Positions 11,103-22,575 of a DNA stretch of 64,000 nucleotides are shown piece by piece. A program made the translations under genes and the position numbers. Below the pieces are notes generated by a model, which was not told the DNA's origin, did no database searches, and saw nothing but the letters and a program-made list of their open reading frames with translations. The stretch's first letter is position 1. Each line of letters starts with the position of its first letter. The stretch covers positions 496,001 through 560,000 of the forward strand of contig JANATF010000006.1 in assembly GCA_029449245.1 (NCBI GenBank). The letters are read 5' to 3'. The stretch comes from Mortierella alpina. Taxonomy: Eukaryota; Mortierellomycota; Mortierellomycetes; Mortierellales; Mortierellaceae.

Positions 11103-13040
11103 TTACAGAGCACCCTTGTAACCGCACTCTGCCAAGGAGGCCTTGAGAGCGTTCAAGGTAGCGTCCAAGTGGCCACGCTCGGGCTCGGTGACAGAGATAC
11201 CCATGTGTCCGATACGGAAGTACTTGGGCGCAATCTCGACATGGAGACCACCAGCAGCAACAATGCCATGGGCAGCCAACTTGGGCAAGAGGTCAGTAGC
11301 AGCAACGCCCTCGGGGTAGTAGACAGCGGACATGCCGTTGGCAGCATGGTCCAAGCCAGTGGGGACGAGCTTGAGGCCGAGGTCGTGGATGAACTTCTTG
11401 GCCTTGGCGGAGGCCTCCTTGTGGAGAACGAAGCGCTGCTCGACGCCCTGGGCAACAATCTGCTTCAACGAGACGTGAAGAGCGTAGACGTTCTGGACAG
11501 CAGGGGTGGCAAAGTACGATGGCTTACGGGCCTCGTATGCGTTCATGATGGGCAACCAACGGTTCCAGTTGGCGTAGTAGTTGGCAACAGGGGTCTTGCG
11601 AGCCTTGAAGACGCCAATGGCGCGCTCAGAGACACCCATGACGCAGAGACCTGGGGGAGCTCCAAGAGCCTTCTGGGAAGCGGTGACGACGACATCGATA
11701 CCCCAGGCATCCATGCGGATCTCCTCGGAACCAACGGAGCAAACACCGTCAACGACAACGAGGGTCTCGGGGGACTCCTTGCGGACGACATCAGCAATGC
11801 CCTTGATGTCGGCGAGGACACCGGTCGAGGTGTCGACGTGGGTGATGGTGATGGCCTTGAACTTCTTGCTCTTCAAGGCAGCGGCAACGGCAGCCAACTG
11901 GGGCGACTCACCGATGGGGACGCGGAGGTGGGTGACCTTGGCGCCATAGGTCTCCAGGCTAACGAATTAAAGCAATGGCAGTTTGGTTAGGTAAGATCAA
12001 CGTTGAAATCGCCTGCCCGGTGATAGAAGTGATCCATAGGTCCGTGTTTTTTCATATTCTCCCACGCCTTTTCTGCTGTGTAAAGCAGCGAGAAGGACAG
12101 GAAGGCAGACGAAGAAAAGGTGATCTGGCGATTGAGTAGGCGAAGAGGGTCTTCCATCGCCGTGCTGCTTCTGCGTCCAACAAGGTTGCGGTTGAGATTG
12201 AAGGAACCCTTCTCCGCAAAATGCTGCCAGATCCACCGCGGAAATTTGTATCCAGGAAAAAAAAAAAAAAAATACAGTGGTCGAGAAAAAAAAAATTCCG
12301 CTCCGAGCTCCATGACTGAAGAAGATCCAGCAAAAGGATGGCCGTTATCTTTTGGGTCGCCTAGCTTTGGAATTGGACTGACAACATACAACACACCCTT
12401 CCAACCCAACTGACTTACCACTCGCCGAAGCGGTCACCAAAGTAGCCAGAGTTGCAGACGAGGACATCCTCGCCAGCCTCGATCAGGTTGCAAGCGGTCA
12501 TGTCCCAGCCCAAGGTGCCGGATCCAGCAATGATAAAGGGCTGGCCCGAGGTGAAGAGGATCTTGCGGAGGAGCTCGATCGACTCACCGAGGACGGGGAT
12601 GAAGTTGGGGGCGACGTGCGAGGTCGCAGGGGTGGCCATAGCCTGAAGGACATCCTCGTGGAACTCGATGGGACCTAAGATGCGTGCCCATGGCAAAAAA
12701 AAGAAAAGCAGAGAAACGTCAGCTCAAACGTCAGGGTTACACTGGAGTGGTTTCGTTCCTCGCTTTGTGTTGCAGGGTCCGCATGCGGGATGGCCAAGTG
12801 TGATGAGGGATGGATGGAGCAAGGCAGCTGTCGATGGGACCTACCAGGGATCATGCAAAGCTTGTGGGCAGACATTGTGGAGTAGGAGTGGGCGATGAGG
12901 GGGAGGAGTGTTCGGCGAAGGTGGAGTGGAGCAGAAGAAAGAGGCGAGGAGCGGGTTGAAATAGACGACAGACGGCGGGACAGAGGCGCGGAAGAAGCAG
13001 TCGACGAGAGAGTGCGCGTCCACGGGCGGATCAGATTCAT
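11103..13040 (-). CDS. Alanine-glyoxylate / serine-pyruvate aminotransferase, PLP-dependent, with mitochondrial presequence
   Basis: Three exons: 13040-12845, 12674-12419 and 11958-11103 (435 residues). Introns are 170 and 460 bases. The spliced core reads MSAHKLCMIPGPIEF, then GSGTLGWDMTACNL, and further on VVVDGVCSVGSEE with SQKALGAPPG. The Lys of SQKALG (about residue 247) is the expected PLP Schiff-base lysine. Class V aminotransferase family: transfers the amino group of alanine or serine to glyoxylate, giving glycine, so it links glyoxylate removal with glycine/serine metabolism. Residues 1-50 are Ser/Arg-rich without acidic residues (MNLIRPWTRTLSSTASS, SRRLSSISTR), as in a matrix presequence. 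A second in-frame Met at residue 56 begins exactly where family homology starts. The C-terminus (YKGAL) is not a canonical peroxisomal PTS1. Confidence in family is high; substrate preference is inferred. Confidence 0.92.
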
Positions 13041-14177
13041 GGCTGAGGTGTGAGAAAAGGAGAGTGAATAAAAAAGAACAACAGAAAGCAGCAATAAAAA
13101 AAACCAGCTTTCCTAACACTTCCTTGCCCTGCCTGAGCAATTGATACTGCAGTTCCTTGACTGGGGCCTCATCGTGCGACGAGGATCTGTCTTCCACCTG
13201 GCTGGGCGAGTGGCATACAGCAGTGTGGGTGACCACAGTCATCAGTAGGAAAGACGAAGAAAAAAAAACTTTAAAGGTGACCAGGGCTCAGGTCCTATCG
13301 AGTCCCTAACTCTCCCGAATCTTTATGGCCCGCAGACTACATCTGAGGCAGTTGCGGCCCTGACCACATAGTCTCCAGGGTGACAAATCGCCTCTAACGC
13401 AGAATTGGCCGCACAGATGAAGCCGTGATCACCCATACTGCGCTCGTTCCCTCGCGGCAAACTCTCGCCCCCACACACACTCTCCACCAAATGCACACGC
13501 ACACGCCCTTGTTAGATACTATCATCCCACGGCTCCACAACTGGCTACTATGACTCGTCGTCTCCGTCCTATTTTTATGGCGTTTACTTCATGGGACAAT
13601 AGTTGCTCATGGAGCGGGTCGGGTAGCTATTGAAGCGTCATTTCTTGTTAATACCCTCACTCTCATGCCAACCACCGTTACCAAAGAGCAACAGGTTACT
13701 CTGCCCACGAAATACGGAGCATGGACAGCGAGAAGATAGGATTAGCGAAGCATCGCGGTATGATGGACCGTCTGTTCACAAACATGTGGTTGCGATGTTC
13801 CTTCTCTCAGGGCACAACAAAACGCTGACGATACGACCAGCAGCCTGCATGCCACTTCGATAATGAAGAGATACGCCATTACCTCAATATTCTCTTCCAG
13901 AAAGTAATAGAATGACCGAAGGCATATAAATACATCGAGGAACAGCAACCCGTCTCCGCCGAGGCACAAAAAAGGCGGGCATCGGAGATCGGCGAGGACT
14001 GCTTCGTAGGCACGTCGCGTTCACAAAAAAACAAGGTTTCTCACACAAAAAACTACTATTTTTTTTTGTGTGTGTGTGTGTGTGTTGCTGGAGGATCAAG
14101 AAAGAGATTACGTGGTTGCTATTATTCTTTGGAAGGACAGAGCTAATGGTACAGCCTTTTCTCTGCTTCGCTTCTAA
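13041..14177. other. Intergenic, no gene supported
   Basis: About 1.1 kb between the aminotransferase start and the SOD stop, both minus strand. It has short A- and T-runs and a GT run near 14063-14084. No tRNA, snRNA or conserved frame was recognised. Confidence 0.5.
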
Positions 14178-15168
14178 CTAGAACGCCATCAGGGCGGCCA
14201 TGATCCCTGACCCCACGGTGCCTACCACCGTCCACAGGATCTCTCTGGAAACCCTCGTCTCAGAAGCTGCGCCGCTCGTTTGGCTGCCAACCCCAGACGG
14301 TGGAGGCGTAGCATCATCGGCCGAGAGAAGATTCGCGCAAGCAACGCGCGTACCATTGTTGTGGATCACAACCGATCGACCTACAATGGTCGTGTTGACG
14401 CCTGTGAATTGAATCTCACTGTCAGTGTAGGTGATTGGAGCGAGAGCACCCGTGTCGGAGGGTATCAGGTTGCCATGTTTGCCTATGCGGTCATTTTTTG
14501 TTTTTTTTTGACGAAGAGAGGTTATTTTAGCGCACAGACAAGTGCATACACACCCCCTCACTCCTTCTCCCCATGCACGTAATAAAACTATTGCCGCCTT
14601 TTTTTTGAGATTCCATACCTGAAAGATCTCCTTCCTGGCACTTCTCAGGAGTAGTGGGGTTACACTTGGCGGCGCCTACATTCGCCGGGTCCAGATGACC
14701 GCCTGTTGTCATACAGTCATTGTTCGTGACAGGGTTCACATGGATGTGATACTCGAAGCCAACGGCGGGGACGACAGCGGCCTTTGTCGAGAGTCCGCCC
14801 ACAATGTTGATGGCCACATTCGCACCCTGGCCGCTGGTGTCTCCGAGAGGTGTAAAGGTGAATGTTGCTTTGATGTCGGCTAGTGTAAAGCATGGGACAG
14901 CAAAAGAGTAGTGGATGAGAATGTTTGCTATGACTTTTGATGACGATGATGAAAGGATGGAACCATGATTTTGTCTTTTCGTGTACGCCGAAAGCAATTT
15001 CGGAGACCACTTGAACAAAACTATGGAGGTTCAAAGATCGTTTTTGCATCACTGAGACGTACACATGTCGATGTGGGCCTGTTGTGCAGATGGCGTGTCA
15101 ACGGCATGGACCATGGCCATGCTGCCAAGGGCTACCAGCGCCGTCAAGATTAGAGATTGTTGGACCAT
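14178..15168 (-). CDS. Secreted, probably GPI-anchored Cu-only superoxide dismutase (SOD5-like)
   Basis: Three exons: 15168-15063, 14879-14619 and 14482-14178 (223 residues). The N-terminus is a clear signal peptide (MVQQSLILTALVALGSMAMVHA). The SOD core shows YHIHVNPV (two copper His), GGHLDP (bridging-position His), paired Cys, EGDLSGKHGNL, and a distal VIHNNGTRVAC carrying another copper His and the active-site Arg. The zinc-loop histidines of SOD1-type enzymes are not apparent between GGHLDP and GDLSG, which instead has KCNPTTPEKCQ. This matches fungal Cu-only SODs. After the core come a Ser/Thr/Pro-rich spacer and a hydrophobic C-terminus (ILWTVVGTVGSGIMAALMAF), as in GPI proteins. Likely role: extracellular superoxide dismutation at the cell wall. 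The first donor (GTACGT) is the best of two close options. The second exon junction restores GDLSGKHGN. Confidence 0.88.
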
Positions 15169-16772
15169 AGTGTATTGCTTATTGGAGGTTGGAGTGTGTA
15201 GTGTGAAGAATGATGGGGTTTGGCCGAGGCAATTGTTGCGTTGGTTGCGATTGAAATATTGTATCAAAGTGACCGATTGAAGAGCACTTCCAAAATCGAG
15301 GCCTGGGGAGTCGACACAGGAGCAAAGAAGAAAGAGAAGAGAGAGAAAGCGAGAGCGAGAGAGAACGAGAGTAAGAGTGAAGAGAGCGAGAGAGTGAGTG
15401 TGAAGAGGCCGAAAGAGGATGTGAGAATGAAAGAGAGTCCGCGCACATTTCCAAGCGTCCAGTCAGTTGGACAAAGGCTCATTCATCCACACTGACCATG
15501 ACCAGGAGAAAGAAGCCCATTCGCTCCAGTGGGCTTATGGGACATTCGCTCTTACACTTTCACGGCTCCCTTGCGCCTATTCCTGTCTAAAATAGAGGGG
15601 AACACCAGGCAACAAAAGGAGAGATGCCTTGTAAAGAGGCACGATTCAAGGAGTTCACGATTCCTGTCCTTACTGAGCATCTCTCTTCCTATCTCTCTGT
15701 CTCTCTGTTTGTCTCTCTCTCTCTCCACTCTTGGCCACTACTTCGGGTGAACATGGACGCACACACACAAAGCACAAAAAAAAAGCCTTTTGAGCATCGT
15801 TACTAGTCTCTCCCTCCCTCTTTCCCTTTTTTCACGCCATGCTCGTTCTCGTTCGCTGGTTCGCCGCTCTTTTGGATCGCTATTATTACGCGCCATGACT
15901 ATGGCAGCTATTTGAAGGGGAAGTAGCGTGGGGCCACGGTCCCCGGTGATTCGCTACCGTCTGTGACTTTGTCGGGCACAGTTCACACAATCGCCGTTAG
16001 GTCATCCCTGGGTTCAATTGCTCCAGCTCCAAGTGGGCGCTTTCTCGCCATTGTGCATGCTAACGGCCGCCCTCCTACAAAAACGCGTGCAGGGGCCATG
16101 ATCATGCACTCACTTCTTCCTACACAATACCTCTACGGGGTTTTCCATGGCTCGTTAAAGCCCTGATGTACGTCTACGTTAGTCCCAATTGTCAGTCGCC
16201 GGTCGAGACGACGGTCGCGGCGTAAGGAACGGAATTGCTGTAATGTCGCTTCCCCTGCAAGTCTCCTTGCCCTTGAACCAAGTGTCGTGACAGAGTGGAG
16301 GTGCATCCCCTTGCTGCCACTCTTTAGCCTTTGAATCCCGTTCCCTGGTGGCTCAGAGAGGCTCCGGGGTATGTTCCAAGAAATGGCACCTCAATGCAAG
16401 CAGCCCCCTTTTGTCCTCAGACGCATGGATAGTGTTCTTTTGATGCTCGCACGACAAGGGCATGCCCTCAGTCCACCTGCCTTTCCTCTCCCAGCCTTAA
16501 GGCCTTTAGCATCAGGATGACATCTCCCCGTGGAATTTAATGAACCGATCTTTTCCCGCTTGCCACGGTCAGCTTTAACCTGATCAAAAAAGAATTCATC
16601 CACTCCCACACGCCCACGCACGCACACCCTCTCTCGCTCTCTCTCGCTCTCTCTCTCTCTCCGTCTCCTCTTTGCCTACTCTACATTTGATATCAAAGTC
16701 CAGGAACAAAGCACGTTTTTTGTTTGTTTTTTTCCCTTGTTCAGTCTCCATTACGCCAGAAACCAAACCTCT
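15169..16772. other. Intergenic region with GA-rich tract and a strong hairpin
   Basis: No gene supported across about 1.6 kb. It has a long GA-rich stretch (about 15325-15430), CT runs (about 15690-15730 and 16628-16662), and a hairpin at 15923-15957 (stem GTAGCG/CGCTAC plus an inner GGGG/CCCC stem). Frames here look like chance openings. Confidence 0.5.
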
Positions 16773-17258
16773 ATGTATTCATCCCGTCCCCGCCGTCACT
16801 CCGTGGTGTCCGTGGCCTCCTTCTATCTGCTCTTAGTCTTATCTGCAGCATTCCTGAGCTTCCACATGGGCTTTTCGTCTACATCATTTGCCATGGCAGC
16901 TCCAGCTCCAGCGCTAGCTCCAGCTCCGTCACTTGGTTCTCACCCCACACCCGCAGATCACGCTCCATCGCCAGTAGAGCGTCAGATCGAGACCTCGACG
17001 AAAGACCGATCTTCTCCTAAAGTGAACTATCGTACAGCAAGGGCGGAGGGATCAGAACAGAAGCAGCAGAACTCAGATCCTGTATCATACCATACGACTC
17101 TACGTCGAGACACTTCGATGTTCTCGTCACCGCCAACCATGGAGTACACCAGATATAAGCGCAAGGATCGTCGCCGCTTGAACCAATTGGGGCGGCGCTA
17201 TGTGCCGTCCACGGGTGGGATCGGTAACGGCACAAAGAATGGGGTTCAAGAAAGGTAA
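16773..17258 (+). CDS. Small secreted or signal-anchored protein of unknown function
   Basis: Single-exon frame of 161 residues. The N-terminus has a short Arg-rich head (MYSSRPRRHSVVSV), then one hydrophobic segment (FYLLLVLSAAFLSFHMGF), then an Ala/Pro repeat region (APAPALAPAPSLG). It ends in a basic, polar tail rich in Lys/Arg (YKRKDRRRLNQLGRRYVP). The segment could be a cleavable signal peptide or a type II anchor. No domain recognised. The downstream gene on the other strand ends 110 bases away, a spacing consistent with convergent genes, and the upstream CT tract suits a fungal leader. Coding status is plausible but unproven. A longer frame starting at 16737 is possible. Confidence 0.45.
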   Translation: MYSSRPRRHSVVSVASFYLLLVLSAAFLSFHMGFSSTSFAMAAPAPALAPAPSLGSHPTPADHAPSPVERQIETSTKDRSSPKVNYRTARAEGSEQKQQNSDPVSYHTTLRRDTSMFSSPPTMEYTRYKRKDRRRLNQLGRRYVPSTGGIGNGTKNGVQER

Positions 17259-17367
17259 CAGATCCTTCAGCAACCAGTACGTGTGAGGGGTATTTAGAGC
17301 GTTCGTTTTTACTTTTCCAGATACAACTAGTGAATAAAGTGCGCCCTGCGCTCGGGTTTTAACTTGT

Positions 17368-20300
17368 CTACTCCCTTGCTGTTTGAAAGACGACTTTGTC
17401 GATCAGCTTCACAAACGGACTCAGCAGCGTATCTATCATCGGGACCTTGGGCACCTTCAGTCCCATTTCTCCATCCGCGACATCATCCTCATTTCCCGAA
17501 CCACCATGGCCGTCCCAGTTAATCATCTCGAGCTCGTCCACATCCTCTTGCTGCATCCCCATGCCCTTGAGCTCGCTGGCAACCCTCTCGCGCTCTGCGA
17601 GATCCCGGGCAGCCTCACTCTCTGTGGCCGATCCTCCAGCAGTGGCCGTCTGGTTGGCACGATCCAGTCCTGCCATGTGACGAACCTCCTCCCGTTTACG
17701 ATCCTTGACATGTGTGAAATATACCCGCAATTCCTCGGCTTCCTTGTGAACTAGTTCCCATTGAGCCTTATCCACGTTGGTCTTGACAAAGGCATCTAGA
17801 TCGACGCCTACTCGGAGTTCTTCCTCAGTCTTGTAATCAATCCGACGTTGGCCGTACCCTGTGCGCATGAATGTGATGATACTCTCAATCCACTCGAGAA
17901 GATCATGAAAGATGCCATCATCCTGTTTATGGACCGCATGCACAAACTTGTAGAAGCTGGGCAAGTGTTTCCTGACCAAGTTAAGATACAGTGTAGCGGT
18001 TGTAGGTCTTCCGTTGGCTCCATCTTTCAATCCATCTATGAGCAAAAAAAAAAACCAATAAGGAAGAAGAACGCATTGGCCTTCGCGGACTATTGATGCC
18101 GATATAGCAATAGGCAACCCCCCCCCGGAAGCTATCGTGCGCTTACCATCAGAAGCATCAGCTTGCTCAACAATCTTGATCAGCTCGTCCGCAAAAGCCT
18201 TGACGTCCAACAAACTGTCGGCAACATTGGCAGACTTGTACACCTTGACCAAGGGTTGGTAAAAGATGGCAATGACCTCCTTGAAAATCTCTCCTGTCAC
18301 TCCTTGGAAGACCAGGCCCATAAGCCGCTCCTTTTCACGGATTCGAAGGTGTGCCACAAGCAGTTGCTGCAGTTGATGGATCAAATTGTCCTCCGGAGCT
18401 GGCTGGAACTGCGCTGGATCCTTTCCAGCGTCCGGTCCTTTTGAAAAAGCGGACTGAGATTCGTTAACGTCCAAGCTGCTTCTCGAGCTCTGTGAAGAGT
18501 CGGTTTCACTAAAGTAGTCGCTCCTGTCGCTAAAGTCCCCGTCAGCGCTCTGTTGAAGGCGCTCCTTCTCCAGTTGACCTTGCTCCAGTTTTTGCTGCGC
18601 ATCCCATACTCGTTTGATCTGCATGGGTTGCAAGACAGGTACAATTCGATCCGATCGCAAGACATCCATGACCAGGCCGAGTTCCGTGATATCATATGGT
18701 TCTAATAATATGGGGAATGGAACGTTTCTCTAAGTCCGCCGGCTCTCTTCGGCAACATAAACAGGAAATGGTTCCGTAGGGGACTTACCATCATCGGGGA
18801 AGATCTGGTTGATGACTGATCGCGGTGCATAGACGTAGTTTCGAATCTTTTCGCACAGTGCCGGGTCATCAATGGCTTCCTCAATCTCCATGATCTCCTT
18901 CTTGAACTCGGTGACCTCCTCTTGCATGTTGACCGAGATAATGCGCTGCATGAGACTGCGGCTGCCAAATGGTTGGGCCAAGAAGAGATCCATAATGCCC
19001 TTCATCATGGCCATAGGATTCGAGACCTTGAGAATGCCCCACATAGTTCTATAAGGCATCAACATGTGCGTGCGCTTGAGCTGCGTAAAGTTGAGAGTGG
19101 CGTCGTCCGAAGAGGTGAAGACATGATAGAGCGTCGAGGCAAAATTCATGCTGCCCCATTCAAACACTGTCTGATAGAGCGGCGGGAGGTTGTTGACATC
19201 GTCGACATGTTTGAAGGCAGCAAACAGCCGCGAGACGCCTCCAGGCTGGAGCAGATCCAATTTGACCTCCTTCAATTGAGAGTCGAGCTCGTCCACTTTT
19301 TTCGCCACTTCGCTGTCAAACTTTGCTTGTTGAGCCATACGGTGCTCATCCAGCTGTACTCGGTCCTGAACATCCTTCGCCTCTTCGTCGGTTAATGCAA
19401 TCGCATCTTGGGTGAGAAAGCTGACGAGTGCAGCCGCGTCGACGATGTCTTGACCGACCTTGGCGAGGTTGTGGAGGTATCCGCGAAGACTGATACGGTC
19501 CTTTTCCCGCGCCGCCTTTGCACCGGCTGGTCCTGACCTGGCTGCATATTTAGATGGCGGGATCGGGAGCTCTTTGTTCGGAAAGTCGCGCCTTAGCTGT
19601 TTGGGATGGCCAGAAAGAGCACAGACAGCAATTGTGTCAGAAAAAATGAAATAGCGCGTTTCAGAGGGAAATTGTTGGGCTACTTGATAAATTGCAGTGT
19701 ACATACCGTGTGGTACAGCTTTCGAAAACGTCCATGCCGCCTTGCGACGACAAACTCTTGTCCGTCCGCAAACGTGCTGGAAATGATGAACTCCTACGGA
19801 GTGTCAGCGAACACGAGGAAGGGCAAGTAGAGAGGTTAGAATACATAGTGAATTTGGTGACACCCTACTCGCCACAGTCTAAACGTATGGTGTTGGCGGA
19901 AACTCAAGCGGACGAAGGAAGTCTAAAGTGGACTTGAGCCAACAAACACTTCTCTACCAGCGGACTCTGCGTGCAAAGCAACAGCATGTCATAATAAGAA
20001 AATCATTACGTCGATCACAGCACGCCCACTCAAAATAACAAAATGAAAACCCCTCCAGTGGTGAGAGTGGCAGTGAGAGCTCAAAAACAGGAATGAGAGC
20101 ATTTGATTTGCTTACGGCATGTCCATGTTCCCGCACATGGCGCTTTTCTTTGACAACCCGCACGCCAACAATGTTGATCCGGACTCCATGGATCATGCTT
20201 GAGTAAAGCGCTGGCGAGGCTGATCTCGATCTTGACGGAGAGCTCTGTGTCTCTGTTGCATCTTGTTGGACACGAAGATGTCTGTTATCACGGTTGTTGG

Positions 20301-20917
20301 CACAGTCATTGTTGGCGGGATCAACACTGCTTTTAACTGAAGCGGGTGATGCTGCCTCTTTGCTTTGTGCCGCAAGCATGTCAGCCTTCTCCTGGGCCCG
20401 TTGGTCCATCGTCTTGATCGCCATACTGTACATAAGCACGAGTGTTCTCTCCCCTTTGTTCTTGAGGCGTTTTCGACGGATCATCTCCTCCCGCTCGACA
20501 CCGTTGCCAGCCTCGATCTTTGCCCACTCATCCATGAAGAGCTGCAGTTTGGGCCAGAGTGCGCCTCTGCTGGTGGTCAGGAAGGGAAAGGGGACGACGA
20601 TGGACTCAAACAGGTAGCGAAGAAAGGGCGTCGTCGAGTTGGCGTGTTCATCTTTGGGATCAAAGGGTCCTCCGAGGCTAGGGAGGGTGTTGTATGGATC
20701 CTTTTGGAGTCGGTCGAGTTCGCCGTTGATTAGGGCGCCAAGGAGATACTTCTTGAGGTAGTGCTCTTGGCTTTGGTTGAGAAGCGGCTGCGTTTGCTGT
20801 GTGTCTGCAAAGTGCACGGGAGTGTGTGTGAGGTTGCAGCCGATGGCATGTCGGGAGAGTGCTGCCCAGCTGTACATTGAGGCATGAAGGCAAGAGTCAT
20901 GGCTACATACCTGACAT
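17368..20917 (-). CDS. PXB-PX-DUF3818 lipid-binding protein (yeast YPR097W-like)
   Basis: Six exons: 20917-20911, 20804-20116, 19793-19707, 19596-18789, 18701-18147 and 18035-17368, giving 937 residues in perfect phase. The N-terminal PX-associated region begins at about residue 5 (QEHYLKKYLLGALINGELDRL). A PX domain follows at about residues 205-310, with VRINIVGVRVVKE, EFIISSTFADGQEFVVARRH and FRKLYHTLRRDFPNKELPIPPSK. A long helical DUF3818-type region follows (PGGVSRLFAAFKHVD, MLMPYRTMWGILKVSNP, YAPRSVINQIFPDD) with a Ser-rich insert and an acidic linker near the C-terminus. PX domains bind phosphoinositides; the yeast relative is implicated in lipid homeostasis. The first coding exon carries only 7 bases (Met-Ser plus one base). 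It was chosen because it supplies a GTATGT donor and the family-like start MSDTQQTQP. Family recognition is good, molecular function weak. Confidence 0.85.
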
Positions 20918-22575
20918 GTTGCGGTGGCCGCTATAAGCTTTTTTTTTATGTTGCAGTGAAGGATGAGTCCAGTCGAGTAGCGTGAATGAAGGGATGAGGA
21001 GAGCAGAGACTGAGAGGCTGAGCAAGGCAGCAGGGCGGGAATGCGTGCGAGTGCGAGTGCGGAAGTGCGGAAGTGAGAGTGAGAGTGAGAGTGAGGAAGA
21101 GAGTGCGATGGAGAAACGAGCGAATGTGAATGAGTGAAATTGACAGAAAAGACAGCGAGAGAGAAGGAGAGGGAAGAGAAAAGAGAACCAACGCGACGCC
21201 CGTTGCTGTCCCGCTGTTCCACAATCGTCATTTTGAGACAGGCGGACCTGACCCACCTGCTGTTGTGGATCGACGACAGCATCCTCGCCTGCTGGCATGT
21301 CCAAACGCAGGTCCAAATGCATGTCCAAACGCACACACCGACGCCGGCGTGCTGGGCTGCGTTTGCGCCTTCATGGGAGTCGAAGCGGCACGCTGAAGCA
21401 AGGAAACAAAAGAAAAATTGCCTCATGCAGGTCCAAGGTTGAGTAGAGTGTGGTTCTGTCGTCTCGATTGAGCAGAGGATCATTGTCCTGCTTGCTCCTT
21501 TCTGGGCTTAGCTCCCGCAATTTACTTTTCGCGCCTGATAGACGACTGCACTGCTGTCTTACCTCTCCTTATTGTGCTCTGCTGTGAACCAGTCTAGTAG
21601 ACTAGTTGTCGCTTGTAGTCTATCGAATCCATGGCCGCAGATTGCCAGCACCGACACTGCACCTTCTCAGCGCCTTGAAGGGGTAGGCTGCATGAGTGTG
21701 TAGGCTGTAGTCCATGCATATACAGTTGTACTGTGCATCCAATGCGCAAACAGCCTGCGCACGTTCCGTCTCACACAGCCTTGAAATCACTGCATGAAGA
21801 ATGTCTTTGCCAAAACGCTTGTGTGTTTGAAAGAAGGCAAGACGATGGCGCGAGTCATCCAGTGCGCGTCGTGAGCTGTACGGGAACAACCATAGGAAGC
21901 AAATCAGGAACAACAACAAGCTGTTCCGAACGATTGGCTCGGAGATTTTTTTTTCTCTTTTGAACCTTTTTGTTGCATCCTTCGTACGTGCAGTAGAGCC
22001 TAGTTGTTGACACGCGAAGGACGAACAATGCAGTTGAAGGAGCTGAAGATACATGAACTGAGAAAGAAAAAGAAACAGAGCAGCAGAGGGGAAGAGAAGG
22101 TGCGCCCATGGGAACTGCTGCATTCCACTGGCTCTTTGTGCTCTGCTGACCTTGGATTGCGTTCCGCCCAAGCCCCGATGGGCAAACCGGTTGTGCATGA
22201 TGCCCAGGGCCGACAGACTGCACACAACAATAATGCAGCAGGAGTGGTTGACAGTACGGATGCAGACGAAAACAGAGAGCGAGAGCGAGGGCGACATGCG
22301 ATCAAGCGAAGGGCGTCGGTCGGCCCTGTGTCTTCATGGAAGCCACTCCCCAGAAGCATTTTTGCTCCTCGAGGATATGCCCTCTCTCTCCTCTGTCCCA
22401 CTCCCCCCTTGGTCTCAACGTTCTCAACGTACACATAAACCACAGCGCACAGGTGGTTCCGGGATCCAACCCTTCCTCCTTCTCTCCTCCTCTTCTCTCT
22501 TCTTCCTGCTTGTCCTCTCCTGCTCATCCAGTCGCGAGCCATTCCTGCCCTCCATTCCTTGCTTCCATTCGAGAC
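20918..22575. other. Divergent intergenic region between the PX gene and the MFS transporter
   Basis: About 1.66 kb with no supported gene. It includes a GA/GAGTGA-rich purine tract (about 21050-21180) just upstream of the PX gene and CT-rich sequence (about 22380-22560) before the MFS start. Several open frames on both strands lack recognisable features. Confidence 0.5.

Noticed and set aside
11058-11990. A 310-codon plus-strand frame opposite the aminotransferase
   Set aside because: Gly/Asp/Val-rich shadow of the conserved sense exon, with no independent features.
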